Made by a program: the position numbers and the translations under genes
Shown: piece by piece, positions 60,701 to 64,000 of the stretch
How the letters are laid out: each line of letters starts with the position of its first letter
How positions within the stretch are numbered: the stretch's first letter is position 1
Assembly: GCA_028023455.1 (NCBI GenBank)
Contig: JAQFVV010006471.1
Span: 868,001 to 932,000, forward strand
DNA length: 64,000 nt
Reading direction: 5' to 3'
From: Epiperipatus broadwayi
Lineage: Eukaryota > Onychophora > Udeonychophora > Euonychophora > Peripatidae
Notes under the pieces: generated by a model
What the model saw: only the letters and a program-made list of their open reading frames with translations
Told to the model about the DNA's origin: nothing
Database searches by the model: none

Positions 60701-63170
60701 ATTAATTTAGAGCATATACACAATATATATATATGAAACTGTTTTTCTTAATATGGCTACTATATTGTAAATATAAAAAAAGTTTTGACAATACAACATG
60801 TATCATAAAAACATATGAATTTTGGAAATCAGAAACAAATAAAAAACTAATTCATGTACAAAATATTTTATTTATTCTATTAAATATAAATAAGCGAAAA
60901 CAAAACAAAAAAAAAAAACAGTATTATTACTTTTTGATTAAAATAAAATAACATAAAAATGATTCTTTCATTTAATAAAAGAACCCCAATTAATATAGTT
61001 TGTTTGATCCTAAGAAAAGCAGTTTTTAAAATATAAAATTTTTATTTTTTTTGTTTGATTATTTTAAAAAAAAAGAATATCATTATTTATCTATAAAGTT
61101 CAGTAAATTCCAACCAGTTTATACACACCATCAGAGCATATTATTTGTAGAAGAAGGAAACCACATACATAATAAAGAATATAAAAACTCAAACAAAAGA
61201 GCTATTGTAGGATTAACGAAAAAACTGTTTTGGCCTTAAAAATTGTCAATTAATAGTAATTGATAATTTCTTGGTAATATCAAAAGTTAAAGGTTATTTC
61301 TATTTGCATGGTTATTATCTCCTCATTTCTATTTCTTTTATAATAACAATACTTGGAATATTTAATTCAGCATATATATATATATATCTTTTACATATAA
61401 TTACTTATATAATCCGGACATATACAAAACTGACTTCTGTGGAATAGAAATATATATATATATTATTCTCTTTAAATAATAATAAATCATTGGTCTGTGC
61501 TTATAAAGAACCATGAGCAATATTTCTTAAAGTTAAATTAATAAAGACACTTTGATACTTGTAAGCATCTAACAATTCAAAATACTGCACAGGAGTCCTA
61601 AGTTATTTTATATTTTGTCTCTATGTGCTATATAGATGCAGTTTTGATTATCATATGGTCAACTATTTGGAATGTAAAGTTGGTATTTACACATCCAAAT
61701 GGCAGATAAATGAAAATGAGGAATGTATGAGATAAACATAAACAGCCACAACGGTATCATTTTATAGATCACTGAAAGTTGATTTACAAAAACCTAGAGC
61801 AAAAACTTTGAAATTTAGGAAGTAAAATGAAGCCTTAAACAAAAATTCAGCATATGGATATGTAATATATCAAGTATTGAGATTTGAAAAGAAAATATTG
61901 TTTACTAATGATTAGATTTTTTTGTTTCAAAAAGTATATATATATAGTACTGTAAAGTCTAATTACCTATTGAAAAGATAATAAAAGGTATATGTAACTT
62001 TTTATATAAACAGAAATTGCATCAAAGTCAATCATACTCAAGTCAGAAGTACAACATACATGAGCAATTAATAAGTTAATTGTTGAATATAATCACAATA
62101 AATGAAGCCAATATCAAATTACAAACATTTTAAAATTACATGAAAATAATAACAAACAAATATTGGTTAACAAAATGCCTTAACTTCTAAAAATTTCATT
62201 GCCATTGCAATATACATTCTACAATCTCAGAACAGGAATCTGTTTCAATGGCTTAATATCACAAATTTTAGTTTAAAATGTTTTTGTGTGATTTTAAACA
62301 GTAAGATATTACTTCCAGCCATGGTACATAGATGTTAGCAGCTATTAGTTATCAAAATAAAATGCAGTATAAAAACAATATAGTGAGCCTATTCTTTCTT
62401 TATATCATAAACACAAAAATTAATTCATGATTGGTCTATTATACCTTTTATTCTTACCGTCACAAAAGATATTATCTTGTGACTTGGATTGAGAGCTTAC
62501 TAGTGTGAAGGATGATTATCTTCATATTATTTATTTTTTGTAAAATTATTAAATAATCATTTTAATAAGTATGTGACATTTATATTTATAATTTATTCAT
62601 ACATATTAACATTTTCAGAAAATTAGTCAACTGAAAATTTATTCATGCCCCCAAAAATATATCCTATCGATAGTATTTTGACTGGTTTTTGTATTTAAAA
62701 ATTTTAGAAAATGTATTCATCATTTAAACCAATGTTGTCCAATCTTATATAATCCATGGCATTAAAAATAAAAAATATGTAAATATTGCAACAATAAACA
62801 AGATACAATAATTGTTTATAATTAACATCAAGAATATCAATTAGCAATGAAATTAAAATAATTGATAACCATTTGATTCAAACTGTAATTTTATTTTTTA
62901 CTCTAAGAAATCAGAACCTCTAGGCAAAAGCCATACAAGTCTTGCCCATATGCTACATATAGCACTTGATTTAAACTAATGCTTTAACAAAATATGTTTT
63001 AAATATATACAGATTTTTGGGAGAATATTTTCCAGTGATTTAACCTGAGGTCACAAATTAAATATTTTGTTTTGATTATTTATTTCTGATTGCAAAGTTT
63101 ATATTTATTTTTTAAATTAATATCATAGTTTAAATTTATGTTTTGATTATTTATTTTTTAAATTAATATC
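57741..63170. other. Intergenic AT-rich DNA
   Basis: The first few hundred bases may hold more decayed LINE sequence upstream of the endonuclease segment, but nothing readable. (TA)n tracts are near 61373 and 61450. A 90-codon frame at 59165-59437 has a less AT-rich first half but no recognised domain. Near 63070-63170 a degenerate repeat (GATTATTTATTT, AAATTAATATC) occurs in two to three copies. Confidence 0.5.
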
Positions 63171-63311
63171 TGTAATATAGGGTATATGAGCACAGACTTT
63201 CACACCACCCACCTCTCTCCACTCTATCTAATAACACTGATACACCTAAACACACATATATGCTGAAAAGTGGGTGGTGTGAAAGTCTGTGCTCATATAC
63301 CCTATATTACA
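63171..63311. mobile_element. Foldback element with perfect 42-bp arms
   Basis: The left arm 63171-63212 (TGTAATATAGGGTATATGAG and onward to CACCACCCAC) is an exact reverse complement of 63270-63311. The 57-bp loop contains CACTCTATCTAATAACACTG. Forty-two matches out of 42 in AT-rich non-coding DNA means a young insertion or active maintenance. Confidence 0.93.
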
Positions 63312-63780
63312 TATATATAGCCACAGGTATATAACAAGCCTGTGTTTCAGTTATTAAATTAATATCATAGTTTAAATTTAGGTTTTAATGAAATTTATAA
63401 AAATGTAAATATTTAATGAAAAATAAGCTTTTTTCCATTAAAAAATAAGATTAATTAATTCAACAATGTAAAAAAAAATAATGATATTAAAAAAGATCTA
63501 CTAGTTATTAATATTAACAATTGAATAAAAACAACTGAATTCAAATGTTACAGTGAATGACTACTCAATGTCTTAGCAAAATAAAATGATAATTGATAAT
63601 ACATTCTTAGTTTCAAATCAAAGTGCCAAATATCAAGTCATAATAGTCTAACTTTGCATTAAAAATGCAATGTATAATAATTATTCATAAAAGTAAAGCC
63701 CAAATTTGTATAACCAATTATTTACAATTCATATCAGGTAGGTTTTAAAAAAGCATGCAACTAACAACAATTAAATGTAA

Positions 63781-63856
63781 TAATATATATATATATATAT
63801 ATATATTGTAATGGAACGTACTTTCAAATCTTTACATATATATATATATATATATA
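63781..63856. repeat. Two (TA)n runs with small inverted flanks
   Basis: (TA)n at 63781-63806 and 63837-63856. The second is enclosed by CAAATCTTTA and TAAAGATTTG, a 10-bp perfect inverted repeat. Confidence 0.85.
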
Positions 63857-63904
63857 AAGATTTGAAAACCAGGCACTCTTCACAAACCTGGAGCTTAATT
63901 GTAA

Positions 63905-64000
63905 GTATAGGGGATCTGAACTCAGATTTTCAACCACCCTTCATCCATCCACACTATCTCATACAACTGATACACATGACCATACACATGTAGAAAAAAA
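63905..64000 (+). mobile_element. Second copy of the 63.2-kb foldback, cut by the window end
   Basis: AGTATAGGGGATCTGAACTC, CAGATTTTCA and ACCACCC, then CACACTATCTCATACAACTG and ATACACATG, line up with the left arm and loop at 63175-63268. The right arm would lie beyond 64000. Confidence 0.65.

Noticed and set aside
1-64000. CRISPR arrays, bacterial operons, rRNA genes, intact tRNA genes
   Set aside because: None seen. Repeats are not regularly spaced with unique spacers, and the window has eukaryotic repeat structure.

Overview
The window looks like a stretch of very AT-rich (by eye about one quarter G+C) animal nuclear DNA, most likely from an invertebrate. It begins with an assembly gap and has no protein-coding host gene that I can recognise. 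The DNA is dominated by decayed non-LTR retrotransposons of the RTE type, palindromic foldback/MITE-like repeats, (TA)n tracts and short interspersed repeats. There are no operons, Shine-Dalgarno sites or dense ORFs. A weak hint toward a mollusc, perhaps a cephalopod, comes from a short repeat motif at 3119 and 25272 that I remember from such genomes; I could not check it.

The centrepiece is at 28.1-37.4 kb. A 5'-truncated LINE on the + strand (28085-37365) is split by an LTR retrotransposon (28305-36257). That element has two LTRs of 2099 and 2100 bp that differ at about 21 positions (about 1 percent). It is flanked by a perfect 4-bp target duplication (ATAC), and the LINE reading frame continues exactly across the insertion. 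Each LTR starts with two hairpins, carries a TATAAAAGGG box followed by a ~25-bp repeat array, and has AATAAA in a hairpin. The 3.75-kb interior has a lysine-type primer-binding site and leader repeats. It has one intact 281-codon ORF that joins an acidic coiled-coil N-terminus to an integrase C-terminal (GPY/F-like) domain. Protease, reverse transcriptase, RNase H and the integrase core are absent, so the element should be non-autonomous.

Flanking regions: 0.1-13 kb holds a tRNA-Val-like SINE head, two foldback elements (985-1180 and 9637-10105), and copies of a ~190-bp interspersed repeat (called R1 here). From 13.4 to 21.3 kb there are three decayed RTE-type LINE fragments; one has an R1 copy inserted with a 13-bp target duplication. 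From 22.6 to 24.5 kb there is a GC-richer repeat island, a foldback element and a purine tract. From 40.6 to 41.2 kb there is a compound R1/foldback structure. From 46.9 to 50.9 kb there may be an old long-LTR remnant (two TATA-type promoters, several short tandem repeats, a primer-binding-site-like sequence). From 53.8 to 57.7 kb there is another RTE LINE on the - strand, interrupted by a 400-bp-unit satellite array that includes one inverted unit (55771-57166). The window closes with a perfect 42-bp-arm hairpin and the left part of a second related copy.

No genes act together as a pathway. The window is a record of repeated transposon insertions into transposons.
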